Assembly (NCBI RefSeq): GCF_001698125.1
Contig: NZ_CP013854.1
Span: 186,001 to 250,000 of the forward strand
Reading direction: 5' to 3'
Source of the DNA: Pseudonocardia sp. HH130630-07
GTDB taxonomy: Bacteria > Actinomycetota > Actinomycetes > Mycobacteriales > Pseudonocardiaceae
DNA: 64,000 nt
The translations under genes and the position numbers were made by a program. Of this stretch, positions 20,234-28,485 are shown piece after piece; within the stretch, counting starts at the first letter, position 1, and the number at the start of each line of letters is the position of its first letter. The notes beneath the pieces were generated by a model. It was not told the DNA's origin. It made no database searches and saw only the letters and a list, made by a program, of their open reading frames with translations.

Positions 20234-21325
20234 ATGACGACCACCCCCATCCGCGTCGGGATCATCGGCGCGGACACCCGGGCGAGCTGGGCCGGGGCGT
20301 CGCACGTCCCGGCGCTCGCCGCGCAACCGCGGTTCGCCCTGGCCGCCGTGGCGACCCGGCACGAGGACAGCGCGCGCCGCGCCGCGGAGACCTTCGGTGC
20401 CGCACGCTGGTTCGCCGACCCGTACGCACTCGTCCGCGACCCGGGGATCGACCTCGTCACGGTCGCGGTGAAGGTCCCCGCGCACCGCGAGCTCGTCCTG
20501 GCCGCGCTCGCGGCGGGCAAGGCCGTGTACTCGGAGTCCCCGCTGGGGACGACCGTGGACCAGGCCGTCGAGATGGCCGCGGCGGCTGGGTCGCTGCCCA
20601 CCGCGATCGGCCTGCAGGGCAGGCACAACCCCGCCGTCCGGCGGGCGGCCGAGCTCGTCGCCGGCGGCCGGATCGGGCGGGTGCTCTCGGCCCGGGTCAC
20701 CGCGACGACGTTCGGCAACGGCCCGGAGTCGGTGAGCGCCTACGCCTACTTCGACGAGGCCGCGTCCGGTGCCGGGTTCCTGCCGATCGCCGTGGGCCAC
20801 GTCCTGGACGTGGTGGAGGCGGTCCTCGGCGACATCACCGAGGTCGACGCCCGCACGGCGCTGCTCTGGCCCGAGGTGACGCTGACCGACACCGGAACGA
20901 CCGTCGTCCGGGAGGTGCCCGACCATCTCGACGCCGTCGCCGGGACCGCGTCCGGCGCTCCGGTCGGGATCCAGGTGCTGGCCGGGGTCCCGGTGCCCGA
21001 CGCCCGCTTCCGCTTCGAGATCCGCGGTTCCGACGGCTGGCTGACGCTGACCGGCGACCACCCGGCCGGCGTGCAGGTCGGGGACCTGACGCTGGCCTCG
21101 AGCGCGGAGTTCACCGCACCCGACGCACCCGTCGCGACCGGGACCGGCCCGACCGCCGCCGACATCTGGACGGGGGCGTCGATCAACGTCGGCGAGGTCT
21201 ACGCCGCACTGGCGCGCGACATCACCGACGGGACCCGGCACACCCCCGGCTTCGGGCACGCCGTCCACAACAGCCGGCTCGTCGCGCGGGTCGAGCTGGC
21301 CGCGCGGACGGGCGTGCGGCAGTAG
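20234..21325 (+). CDS. Gfo/Idh/MocA family protein, Gal80-like, altered EKP motif
   Basis: A 363-residue protein with an N-terminal Rossmann fold (VGIIGADTRASWAGASHVPAL) and the family C-terminal sheet domain. In the oxidoreductases the third beta-alpha unit carries EKP, whose Lys is catalytic. Here the equivalent is YSESPLGTTVDQA (about 98-110), with Ser instead of Lys. Gal80-like members have an altered motif there (EWPLG), so this protein may bind NAD(P) without classical dehydrogenase activity. GGAGCAG precedes ATG 20234. It is probably co-expressed with the aldo/keto reductase. Substrate unknown. Confidence 0.83.
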   Translation: MTTTPIRVGIIGADTRASWAGASHVPALAAQPRFALAAVATRHEDSARRAAETFGAARWFADPYALVRDPGIDLVTVAVKVPAHRELVLAALAAGKAVYSESPLGTTVDQAVEMAAAAGSLPTAIGLQGRHNPAVRRAAELVAGGRIGRVLSARVTATTFGNGPESVSAYAYFDEAASGAGFLPIAVGHVLDVVEAVLGDITEVDARTALLWPEVTLTDTGTTVVREVPDHLDAVAGTASGAPVGIQVLAGVPVPDARFRFEIRGSDGWLTLTGDHPAGVQVGDLTLASSAEFTAPDAPVATGTGPTAADIWTGASINVGEVYAALARDITDGTRHTPGFGHAVHNSRLVARVELAARTGVRQ

Positions 21326-21341
21326 GACCGCGCCCCGGCGG

Positions 21342-22190
21342 TCAGGCCACCAGCGGCACCGCCAGCTCGACGGTCAGCCGCCCGGACGCGTCCGCCGTCA
21401 CGAACTGCCGGACCGCGTCGACGCCGGCGGGACCCCCGCGGGACTCCCGGCGGGCCAGCTCGGCGCTCAGCGCCACGAACGCCGGGTGCGGCAGGTCGTC
21501 GGGGGCCTGCGCGTCCTCGCCGCAGTCCATCCGCACCACCAGCTCGCGGACGGCGGGCCGGGACCCGGTGTGCACCGCGATCCCGTCGATGTCGGCGGGA
21601 AGCTCCGGCGGCGGGCCGGGCAGCGCCCAGCACAGGCTCAGCTCGATCCGCTCGGGATCGCCGTCGACGGCGTCGAACCGGGTCCAGCCCGGTCCGGTGG
21701 GTGGGACGTGTGCCCGGGTCAGCACGGCGAACAACGCGTGGTGGGCGGCGATCGCCCGATCCTCCTCGGCGAGGGCGGCCGCCTCCTGCCCGTCGGCCGG
21801 GAGCCGGTGCACGACCGCGGCCGTGTGCGTCGCCGGGACGTCGCGCTCGAAGATCTCCACGGCGCCGTCGAAGCCCTCGACCAGCCGGGCGACGGCCGCG
21901 AGTGCGCGGTCCTGCGCCGCGCGTGCGGCGGCGACCTCGCCGCGGAAGTGCTCCAGCGCCGCGGGGACGTCCGCGCCGTCCCGGGTCGCACGGCGCACCG
22001 ACTCGACCGGCATCCCGGCCGCCCGCAGCGCCTTGACCAGGACGGCGGTGTGCAGCTGCCCACCGCTGTAGCGGCGGTGCCTGCTCACCGGGTCGACGAC
22101 GGCGGGCACCAGCAGCTCCCGCTCGTCGTAGTGGCGCAGTGCCTTCACCGTGAGCCCGGTGGCGTGGGCGAACTCTCCGATCGTGAGCAT
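21342..22190 (-). CDS. MerR family regulator with GyrI-like effector domain
   Basis: A 282-residue regulator. Residues 1-70 form the MerR winged helix (MLTIGEFAHATGLTVKALRHYDERELL, then RRYSGGQLH). A coiled-coil linker follows (about 80-110), and then a GyrI/BmrR-like ligand domain of about 160 residues. Such proteins activate multidrug or stress genes on binding hydrophobic ligands. The ATG at 22190 lies directly at the predicted transcription start of a 19-bp-spacer promoter, so the message is probably leaderless. No exporter gene is adjacent, so the target beyond itself is unknown. Confidence 0.87.
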   Translation of the reverse strand: MLTIGEFAHATGLTVKALRHYDERELLVPAVVDPVSRHRRYSGGQLHTAVLVKALRAAGMPVESVRRATRDGADVPAALEHFRGEVAAARAAQDRALAAVARLVEGFDGAVEIFERDVPATHTAAVVHRLPADGQEAAALAEEDRAIAAHHALFAVLTRAHVPPTGPGWTRFDAVDGDPERIELSLCWALPGPPPELPADIDGIAVHTGSRPAVRELVVRMDCGEDAQAPDDLPHPAFVALSAELARRESRGGPAGVDAVRQFVTADASGRLTVELAVPLVA

Positions 22191-22197
22191 GCGACCG

Positions 22198-22228
22198 AGT
22201 GTCCGGCCTCCCCCACGGGGAGGTGCAA
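22198..22228 (-). promoter_or_regulatory. MerR-type promoter with 19-bp spacer and operator
   Basis: On the minus strand a -35 TTGCAC (22223-22228) and -10 GACACT (22198-22203) are separated by exactly 19 bp, the long spacing that MerR proteins correct by untwisting. The spacer holds CCTCCCC-n3-GGGGAGG (22207-22223). The start codon follows about 8 nt after the -10. Confidence 0.6.
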
Positions 22229-22254
22229 GACCGGATCCGCCGGCCGGCGTGGTG

Positions 22255-23175
22255 TCAGTCCCGCGGGCCCGCCGTCCACGGGAACGCCGCGGCCCGCGAC
22301 CGGACGCCCTGCGCCGCCCGGGACCGGTTCGGCTCCCCCAGCTCGGCGAGCAGGTCCTCGGACCCGGTGACGAGCCCGGCCAGCACCTCCGGCGTCAGCC
22401 AGGACGGGCGCAGCGCGAACAGCAGGTCCTCGGTGGCGGTGTTCCCGCTGGCCCCCGGCGCGAACGGGCAGCCGCCCAGCCCGCCGAGTGCCCCGTCCAG
22501 CAGCGTCGCGCCCGACGCGACGGCGGCCAGCCCGTTCGCGACGCCCTGGCCCCAGGTGTCGTGCCCGTGGAACGCCACGCGCCGCCCGTCCGCCGCGTCC
22601 GCGACCCGGGCCACGAGCGACCCGACCTCGGACGGGACCGCCTGACCGAGGGTGTCGCAGACGACGACGTCGCAGGACCCGGCGGTGCGGGGATCGGCGA
22701 CGATCCCGAGCACCCGGTCCGGGTCGACCGGTCCGTCGAACGGGCAGGTGAACGCGGTCGCGAGGCAGAGCTGGATCCGGCCGCCCGCGTCGACGGCGTG
22801 GCCGACCGCCTCCGGCATCGCGGCGAGCGAGACCTCGGTGTCGCGGCCGATGTTGGCGTTGTTGTGCGCGTCGGAGACCGAGAAGCAGTACTGCACGTTG
22901 CGCGCCCCGGCCGCCACGGCGCGCTGCACGTGCCGCGGTGTCGCCACCCAGACCCAGCACCGCTCCAACTCCCCGGGGGTCAGCGCGGCGACCACGTCGA
23001 GGGTGTCCGCGAGCGGCGGCACCAGGTCCCCGCGGGCCAGCGACCCGATCTCCAGTTCCGGCACGCCCGCCGCCAGCAGGGCGCGGACCAGCTCCACCTT
23101 CCGGGTGGTCGGCAGCGGCTTGCCGGTGAGCTGCAGGCCGTCCCGCAGCGTCACGTCACGCAGCACGACATCCAT
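22255..23175 (-). CDS. Hydroxymethylglutaryl-CoA lyase family protein
   Basis: A 306-residue TIM-barrel lyase. HMG-CoA lyase splits HMG-CoA into acetoacetate and acetyl-CoA. The catalytic Arg-Asp is in LRDVTLRDGLQ (11-12), a metal-binding His pair in FHGHDTWGQG near 205, and the family signature Cys in GGLGGCPFAPGASGN at about 236. ATG at 23175 abuts the CoA-transferase stop (TGAATG), so the two are translationally linked. No leucine-degradation genes are nearby. Together with the CaiB-type transferase and GntP permease it suggests catabolism of an imported 3-hydroxy-3-methyl dicarboxylate. A related citramalyl-CoA-type substrate is possible. Confidence 0.87.
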   Translation of the reverse strand: MDVVLRDVTLRDGLQLTGKPLPTTRKVELVRALLAAGVPELEIGSLARGDLVPPLADTLDVVAALTPGELERCWVWVATPRHVQRAVAAGARNVQYCFSVSDAHNNANIGRDTEVSLAAMPEAVGHAVDAGGRIQLCLATAFTCPFDGPVDPDRVLGIVADPRTAGSCDVVVCDTLGQAVPSEVGSLVARVADAADGRRVAFHGHDTWGQGVANGLAAVASGATLLDGALGGLGGCPFAPGASGNTATEDLLFALRPSWLTPEVLAGLVTGSEDLLAELGEPNRSRAAQGVRSRAAAFPWTAGPRD

Positions 23176-24420
23176 TCAGGACTCCTCTCCGGACGCGGCC
23201 CGCACCGCGTCGGCCGGGTAGCCGAGCAGGCCGCCCAGCACGTCGTCGGTGTCGGCGCCCAGGTCGGGACCGACGTGCCGGACCGGGACCGAGACACCGT
23301 CGAGCACCGGGACGACGCCGGGGAATCCGACCCGGGCCGGTCCGGCTCCCCCGGTGTCGACGTCGAAGTACTGGACCATGTCCCGGGCCCGGAACTGCTC
23401 GTCGGCGACGATGTCGGGCGCGGTGTGGATCGGACCGGCCGGCACCCCGGCCTCGTCCAGCCGGGCCAGCACCTCGTCCCGGGGCAGCGACCGGGTCCAC
23501 GCCTCGATCGCCGCGTCCAGCTCGTCGCGGCGCAGCCAGCGGCCGGCGTTGGCCGCCAGGTCCGGCTCGGCCCCCAGCTCGGGGCGGCCGATGACCTCCA
23601 TGAGCCGACCGAAGATCGAGTCCCCGTTCCCGGCGACGACCACGCTCGCGCCGTCGCCGCAGACGTAGGCGTTCGACGGCGCGATGCCCTCCATCCGCCC
23701 GCCGACCCGGTGCCGCTCGACGCCGTAGGCCAGGTGGTCGGGGACCAGCGACTCCATCATCGAGAAGACCGCCTCGTTGAGGGCGACGTCCATCGAGCGC
23801 CGGTTCAGCGGTGGCCGCGCCGCCCCGGACGCCTCGCGCTGGTAGAGACCCATGACGGCGGAGAACGCCCCGTACAGCCCGGCGATCGAGTCCCCGATCG
23901 ACACCCCGGTCCGCGACGGCGGCCGGTCGGCCTCGCCGACCAGCGCGCGCAGCCCGCCCATCGCCTCGGCGACCGCGGCGAACCCGGGCCGCCCGGCCAG
24001 CGGCCCGGTCTGCCCGAACGCCGAGATCCGCACGAGCACGACGTCGGGGTTGGCGGCGTCCAGCTCGGCCGGGCCCAGCCCCCACCGCTCCAGGGTGCCG
24101 GGCCGGAAGTTCTCCAGCACGACGTCGGACCGGGCAGCCAGATCGAGCACGGCCCGGCGGCCCGCGTCGGAGCGCAGGTCCAGCGTGACGGAGCGCTTGT
24201 TGCGGTTCAGGGTGCGGTAGAGCATCGAGGTGTCACCGGCGTAGAGCCGCCAGTTGCGCAGCTCGTCACCGGTGCGGGGGCGTTCCACCTTGATCACGTC
24301 GGCGCCGAAGTCGGCGAGCAGGCGGCCCGCGGTCGGCGCCGCGATGTAGTTGCCCAGCTCCAGCACCCGGATGCCGGTGAGCGGCAGGTCGGACACAGGT
24401 CCGGACACAGCGTCGGACAC
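23176..24420 (-). CDS. CaiB/BaiF family (class III) CoA-transferase
   Basis: A 414-residue CoA-transferase. It begins LPLTGIRVLELGNYIAAPTAGRLLADFGADVIKVE, the family opening. The catalytic Asp that forms the mixed anhydride is expected in SIGDSIAGLYG, at about residue 177. Class III enzymes move CoA between carboxylic acids; the human member SUGCT uses glutarate and accepts 3-hydroxy-3-methylglutarate. GTG at 24420 has GGAGGG about 8 nt upstream. It lies between the GntP permease (13 bp upstream) and the HMG-CoA lyase in one operon, so HMG activation with succinyl-CoA or acetyl-CoA as donor is a reasonable inference. Confidence 0.9.
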   Translation of the reverse strand: MSDAVSGPVSDLPLTGIRVLELGNYIAAPTAGRLLADFGADVIKVERPRTGDELRNWRLYAGDTSMLYRTLNRNKRSVTLDLRSDAGRRAVLDLAARSDVVLENFRPGTLERWGLGPAELDAANPDVVLVRISAFGQTGPLAGRPGFAAVAEAMGGLRALVGEADRPPSRTGVSIGDSIAGLYGAFSAVMGLYQREASGAARPPLNRRSMDVALNEAVFSMMESLVPDHLAYGVERHRVGGRMEGIAPSNAYVCGDGASVVVAGNGDSIFGRLMEVIGRPELGAEPDLAANAGRWLRRDELDAAIEAWTRSLPRDEVLARLDEAGVPAGPIHTAPDIVADEQFRARDMVQYFDVDTGGAGPARVGFPGVVPVLDGVSVPVRHVGPDLGADTDDVLGGLLGYPADAVRAASGEES

Positions 24421-24433
24421 GTCGGAAGCCCTC

Positions 24434-25954
24434 CTAGAAGACGAGTGACAGCGGCAGGATCAGCACGATCGCGACGACGGAGGCCACCGACACCCCGACC
24501 GAGCAGGTCTTCAACGTCCCGCGCACGGACTGGCCGAGCAGGGACTGCAGCAGCCAGAACGTGTTCGACGTGACGTGCACGGCGAACAGCGCCCCGGCAC
24601 CGGCGGCGAGCGCGATCAGCACCGGGGCCAGCCCGATCACCGGCGCGACCGGCGCCAGCACCCCGGCCGCGGTGATCGCCGAGATGGTCACCGAGCCGAT
24701 CGCGACGTGCAGCACAGCGGCGATCAGCCACACCATGAGCAGCGGTACGGCGGTGTTCGCCGAGAAGTACCGGCCGAGGATCTCGCCGAGCCCGGCCTCG
24801 GAGATCGTGGTGGCGAGCGACCCGCCGACGCCGGTGAGGATCAGGATCTGGCCGCTCTCCCGGAACCCGTCACCGACCGCGGCGTCGATGGTCTCCCTGC
24901 CGTGCGTCAGCCCGACCACGAGGGTCGTCCCGACCAGCGCGATCAGCAGGGCGATCACCGGCTCGCCCAGGAACACGAGCACGGGCTGGGAGACCCCGGC
25001 GGCGTCCAGCACCGCGCCCGCGGCGATCAGGAGCAGGCCACCGAGCAGCGGCGCGAAGAGCATCGCCAGCGGGAGCTCCCGGCGCGATCGGGTCCCCGGT
25101 ACCGGCGAACCGCCGGACCCGGCCGCACCGGCCGCGACCGCGCCGGACGCGGCGCCGTGCCCGGCGGCCGCGACTCCGTCCCCGGAGCCGGCCGGTGGGG
25201 TTCCGCCCGGACCGCCGGACGTGGCTCCGTCCGCCCCACCGGGTGTGGGCCCGTCCGGGCCCGGGGTGGTGGCGGTGTCCGGACCAGCGGCCATCCCGGC
25301 CCAGGTCGGCTCCTGCTCGTCGCGCTCCTCGGACCACCAGCCGCGCCGGAACAGGAACGTCATGATCCCGGTCGCGATGACGACCGTCGGCACGACCACC
25401 GCCAGCCCGGCGAGCAGCATCTGCCCCAGGGGAACGCCGAGCACACCGGCCAGCGCGACGGCACCGACCCCCGGCACCATGAACACGATCCCGCACTCCA
25501 GGCCGATGGCCAGCGCCGTGGCCATCCGCGGCAGTCCCTTGTCCCCGATCCGCGGCGCGATCCGCCGGGCCAGCGGCGCCGAGATGACCAGCAGCACGTC
25601 CACGAAGATCGACTGCAGGACGGTGCCGACGGTGACGGCGGTGGCGTAGGGCATCCCGCGCGGGCCGCACAACCGCAACAGCGACGAGACCAGCCGTTCG
25701 ATGGCGCCCGCCCGGTGCAGCATCGCGCCGGTGAGTACACCGAACGCGATCAGCAGCCCGACGTCGGCCAGGATGTCCCCGAAGCCGCCGGTGACCGCAC
25801 CGACCGTGCCCTCGACGCCGAGTCCGGCGGTCAGCCCGAGGTAGACGGCCCCGATGACCAGCGAGATCACCGGGTTCAGCCGGAATCTGACGATCAGGAT
25901 GACGGTGCCGAGCACGGCAACCACCGTGTTCACCACGATCACGGTCTCCGACAC
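24434..25954 (-). CDS. GntP family permease
   Basis: A 506-residue inner-membrane transporter with about 12-13 helices. It opens with two helices (IVVNTVVAVLGTVILIV; PVISLVIGAVYLGLTAGLG) and has the GntP-type segment GGFGDILADVGLLIAFGVLTGAML. A Gly/Pro/Ala-rich cytoplasmic loop of about 70 residues near 225-290 is longer than usual and probably disordered. GntP proteins take up gluconate or related hydroxy acids with protons. GTG at 25954 follows AGGGAG. It is first in the operon with the CoA-transferase and HMG-CoA lyase, so its substrate is likely the acid those enzymes degrade rather than gluconate. Confidence 0.87.
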   Translation of the reverse strand: MSETVIVVNTVVAVLGTVILIVRFRLNPVISLVIGAVYLGLTAGLGVEGTVGAVTGGFGDILADVGLLIAFGVLTGAMLHRAGAIERLVSSLLRLCGPRGMPYATAVTVGTVLQSIFVDVLLVISAPLARRIAPRIGDKGLPRMATALAIGLECGIVFMVPGVGAVALAGVLGVPLGQMLLAGLAVVVPTVVIATGIMTFLFRRGWWSEERDEQEPTWAGMAAGPDTATTPGPDGPTPGGADGATSGGPGGTPPAGSGDGVAAAGHGAASGAVAAGAAGSGGSPVPGTRSRRELPLAMLFAPLLGGLLLIAAGAVLDAAGVSQPVLVFLGEPVIALLIALVGTTLVVGLTHGRETIDAAVGDGFRESGQILILTGVGGSLATTISEAGLGEILGRYFSANTAVPLLMVWLIAAVLHVAIGSVTISAITAAGVLAPVAPVIGLAPVLIALAAGAGALFAVHVTSNTFWLLQSLLGQSVRGTLKTCSVGVSVASVVAIVLILPLSLVF

Positions 25955-26035
25955 GATGGGCTCCCTGCACGGTCCGACGGCAATGTCGCGCCCACATCAT
26001 GAACCGTCACTCACCATGCGGGCAAGGCGGGTCGG

Positions 26036-26821
26036 TCAGCGACAGACGTCCGTGGCGAACCCGAGCAGTGCCTCGCGGTCGTCCGGGGAGACGGTGAGCC
26101 GGACGGGCGGCTCCGCCGCGACCGTCGCGACGACGTCGAACGCCGTCGCACGCTTGCTCTCCGCCAGCGCGTGCGGATCGCAGCGGGTCGCCAGTATCTC
26201 GACCGGCAGCACCGCGTCCGGCCCGGCCGCGAGCGTCAGCGGGAGCACGGCCCCGGCGCCGGGCCGCATCCCGAAGATCGTCGTGCCGCCGAGCTCGGTG
26301 ATCGCCACCGGGTCCGTGCCCGCGCGGCGGTGCAGGCGCAGCGAGCCGGTCAACCGGTCCCCGGCCCGGACCCACGGACCGTGCAGCACGACGTCGGACC
26401 GGTCGCGCACGGCGCGCTCGGCGCACTCGCCGCGGTGCAACGCCGCGATCGCGCCGTAGGAGTCGTCCAGGTCGATCACGACCGGCTCGTCGCCGACGGT
26501 GATCCGCGCGGTCGACGGGCCGGGACCGGCCGCGCAGTCCGGCTCGCCGAGCGGGATCCGGACGTCGGTCGTGGTCCCGGCACCGAGCCCGGCCGCCGGG
26601 GTGACCGCCGGCGACGGCCCGAACCCGCCCGGGACCAGCTCCACCCGCTGCACCGTCGTCGGCCGCTCGGCGCGCAGCCGGACCGTCAGGACCCGGGCCG
26701 CGATGTCCGAGCGGTACTGCATGACGGTGCCGGAGAGCCCGGCGGCGTCGTCCCGGGGCCCGGTGCAGGCGACGCCGACGGCGCCGACCAGCAGGACGAG
26801 GACGAGCGCCGGGATCCGCAC
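26036..26821 (-). CDS. Putative secreted lipoprotein
   Basis: A 261-residue protein with a short signal MRIPALVLVLLVGAVGVAC and lipobox GVAC (Cys 19), so it should be anchored outside the membrane. The remainder is predicted beta-rich with two Cys near the middle and one at the end (VCR) that may pair. I do not recognise a family. GTG at 26821 is 3 bp from the LysE gene stop; GAGGA is immediately upstream, a tight ribosome site, consistent with coupling to that gene. Confidence 0.7.
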   Translation of the reverse strand: MRIPALVLVLLVGAVGVACTGPRDDAAGLSGTVMQYRSDIAARVLTVRLRAERPTTVQRVELVPGGFGPSPAVTPAAGLGAGTTTDVRIPLGEPDCAAGPGPSTARITVGDEPVVIDLDDSYGAIAALHRGECAERAVRDRSDVVLHGPWVRAGDRLTGSLRLHRRAGTDPVAITELGGTTIFGMRPGAGAVLPLTLAAGPDAVLPVEILATRCDPHALAESKRATAFDVVATVAAEPPVRLTVSPDDREALLGFATDVCR

Positions 26822-26824
26822 TCC

Positions 26825-27445
26825 TCAGCCCGCCGCCAGCGCCCCGCCGAAGCCGAGCAACGCGACGCCGGCGAGGCCGTCGGCCGCGCGCCGCACCCGG
26901 CGCCGCGAGAACCACGCCCTGGCCCGGTGCACCGTCGCGACCAGCCCGAGCTGCCAGAGTCCGCCCAGCACGGCGACGGTCAGCGCGAGCAGGAGGGCGT
27001 CGGCGGTGGTCGTCACGCCGGGCACCAGGAACTGCGGCAGCACCGACAGGTACATGATCAGGACCTTCGGGTTGGTGAGGTTCGACCCGAGCCCGATCAG
27101 CAGCGACCGGTGCGGCGCGACCCGCGGCCCGGCCGTCCCGACGTCGGCGTAGTCACCACGGCGCGCGGCCCGCAGCGCCTGCACGCCCAGGACGCAGAGA
27201 TAGCACACGCCCGCCCAGCGGATCACGGTGAAGGCGGTGTGCGACTGCGCGATCAGCACGCCGAGCCCGAACGCCGCCGCCGACCCCTGCACCGCGTTCC
27301 CGACGAACACGCCGGTCACGGTCAGCAGACCGGCCCGCCCGCCCCCGGCGAGCGAGGACCGCAACAACACGAAGGTGTCGGGACCGGGCATCAGCACCAG
27401 CCCGACCACGATCAACAGATATGCACCGTAGGACGCCCAGCTCAC
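26825..27445 (-). CDS. LysE/RhtB family amino-acid exporter
   Basis: A 206-residue inner-membrane protein with about six helices. It contains the family phrases YLLIVVGLVLMPGPDTFVLL near residues 8-27 and GLGSNLTNPKVLIMYLSVLPQF in the middle. LysE/RhtB proteins export amino acids or homoserine lactones; the substrate is not readable. GTG at 27445 gives the standard N-terminus; the frame is open further upstream but without family similarity. It diverges from the pseudouridine synthase with a 38-bp gap, and the lipoprotein gene follows 3 bp after its stop. Confidence 0.88.
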   Translation of the reverse strand: MSWASYGAYLLIVVGLVLMPGPDTFVLLRSSLAGGGRAGLLTVTGVFVGNAVQGSAAAFGLGVLIAQSHTAFTVIRWAGVCYLCVLGVQALRAARRGDYADVGTAGPRVAPHRSLLIGLGSNLTNPKVLIMYLSVLPQFLVPGVTTTADALLLALTVAVLGGLWQLGLVATVHRARAWFSRRRVRRAADGLAGVALLGFGGALAAG

Positions 27446-27483
27446 GACCGGCCATGCTAGGGCGCGCCGTACCGTGATCGCTC

Positions 27484-28473
27484 GTGACTTCCCGCACCGC
27501 CCGCGGTCGCGCGGCCCGCCGCCGGGCCGCGGCCCGCGCGACTCCCCCGCTCCCCGCACGGGACGGGCTCGCCCCGGCCCGCCTGCGCACCCCGCCCACC
27601 GGCGACGGTGCGACGACGATGCGCGCGCACCTCGTCGCCCGGCTGCCGCACGTCGATCCGGCGCGGATCGACGCGATGCTGGCGGCCGGGGAGATCGTCA
27701 CCGCCGACGGGCCGCTCACCCCGGACTCGCCGTTCGCCCCGTCGACGACCCTGTGGCTGCACCGCGAGGAACCCGACGAGGCCACGGTGCCGTTCCCGGT
27801 CCGGATCCTGTACGCCGACTCCGACATCGTGGTCGCCGACAAGCCGCACCTCCTGGCCACGATCCCGCGCGGGAGCCACGTCCGGCAGACCGTCCTGGTG
27901 CGGTTGCGGCACGAGCTGGGCCTGCCGGAGCTGAGTCCCGCGCACCGGCTGGACCGGGCCACCGCCGGGGTGCTGCTGCTGGTGTGCCGGCCGGAGCTGC
28001 GCGGCGCCTACCAGACGATGTTCGCCGACGGCCGGGTCGAGAAGGTCTACGAGGCCGTCGCGCCGTACGACGCGGGACTGGCGCTGCCGCGCACCGAGCT
28101 CTCCCGGATCGTGAAGCGCCGGGGCACGTTCGGCGCGGTGACCGAGCGGGGCGAGCCGAACGCCGAGACCCGGATCGAGCTGGCGGACCGGCGGGGCGAC
28201 CTGGCCCGCTACCGGCTGTTCCCCCGTACCGGGCGGACCCACCAGCTACGGGTGCACCTGAACGGGCTCGGCGTCCCCATCCTGGGCGACGACGTCTACC
28301 CCGAGCTGCGACAGCGTCCGGACGTCGACTTCTCCCGGCCGTTGCAGCTGCTGGCCCGGTCCCTGGAGTTCGACGACCCGGTCAGCGGCGTCCGGCGGCG
28401 CTTCGCCAGCGACCGCGTCCTGCAGGCATGGAGCGATCCGGACGGGTGGGCGGCGGGCACCCACCCGGTCTGA
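27484..28473 (+). CDS. RluA family pseudouridine synthase
   Basis: A 329-residue RNA-modifying enzyme. The catalytic motif is HRLDRATAGVLLL with Asp at about 157. DSDIVVADKPHLLATIPRG and FPRTGRTHQLRVHLNGLGVPILGD are typical RluA landmarks. The N-terminal 45 residues are Arg/Ala-rich; an S4-like segment (MRAHLVARLPHVDPARIDAMLAAGEI) follows. The target uridines (23S rRNA or tRNA) cannot be assigned. GTG at 27484 is the first start, and an ATG at codon 46 is an alternative. Confidence 0.9.
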   Translation: MTSRTARGRAARRRAAARATPPLPARDGLAPARLRTPPTGDGATTMRAHLVARLPHVDPARIDAMLAAGEIVTADGPLTPDSPFAPSTTLWLHREEPDEATVPFPVRILYADSDIVVADKPHLLATIPRGSHVRQTVLVRLRHELGLPELSPAHRLDRATAGVLLLVCRPELRGAYQTMFADGRVEKVYEAVAPYDAGLALPRTELSRIVKRRGTFGAVTERGEPNAETRIELADRRGDLARYRLFPRTGRTHQLRVHLNGLGVPILGDDVYPELRQRPDVDFSRPLQLLARSLEFDDPVSGVRRRFASDRVLQAWSDPDGWAAGTHPV

Positions 28474-28485
28474 GCCGGCGGCTCA
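28471..28485. terminator. Small palindrome formed by two convergent stop codons
   Basis: TGAGCC-GGC-GGCTCA: 6-bp arms whose outer ends are the TGA of the pseudouridine synthase (28471-28473) and the TCA of the convergent pseudokinase (28483-28485). A weak bidirectional hairpin; termination is a guess. Confidence 0.3.

Noticed and set aside
22150..24573. 807-codon plus-strand open frame opposite the HMG-CoA lyase and CoA-transferase
   Set aside because: Low-complexity Arg/Gly/Asp translation, antisense to two genes with clear catalytic motifs.
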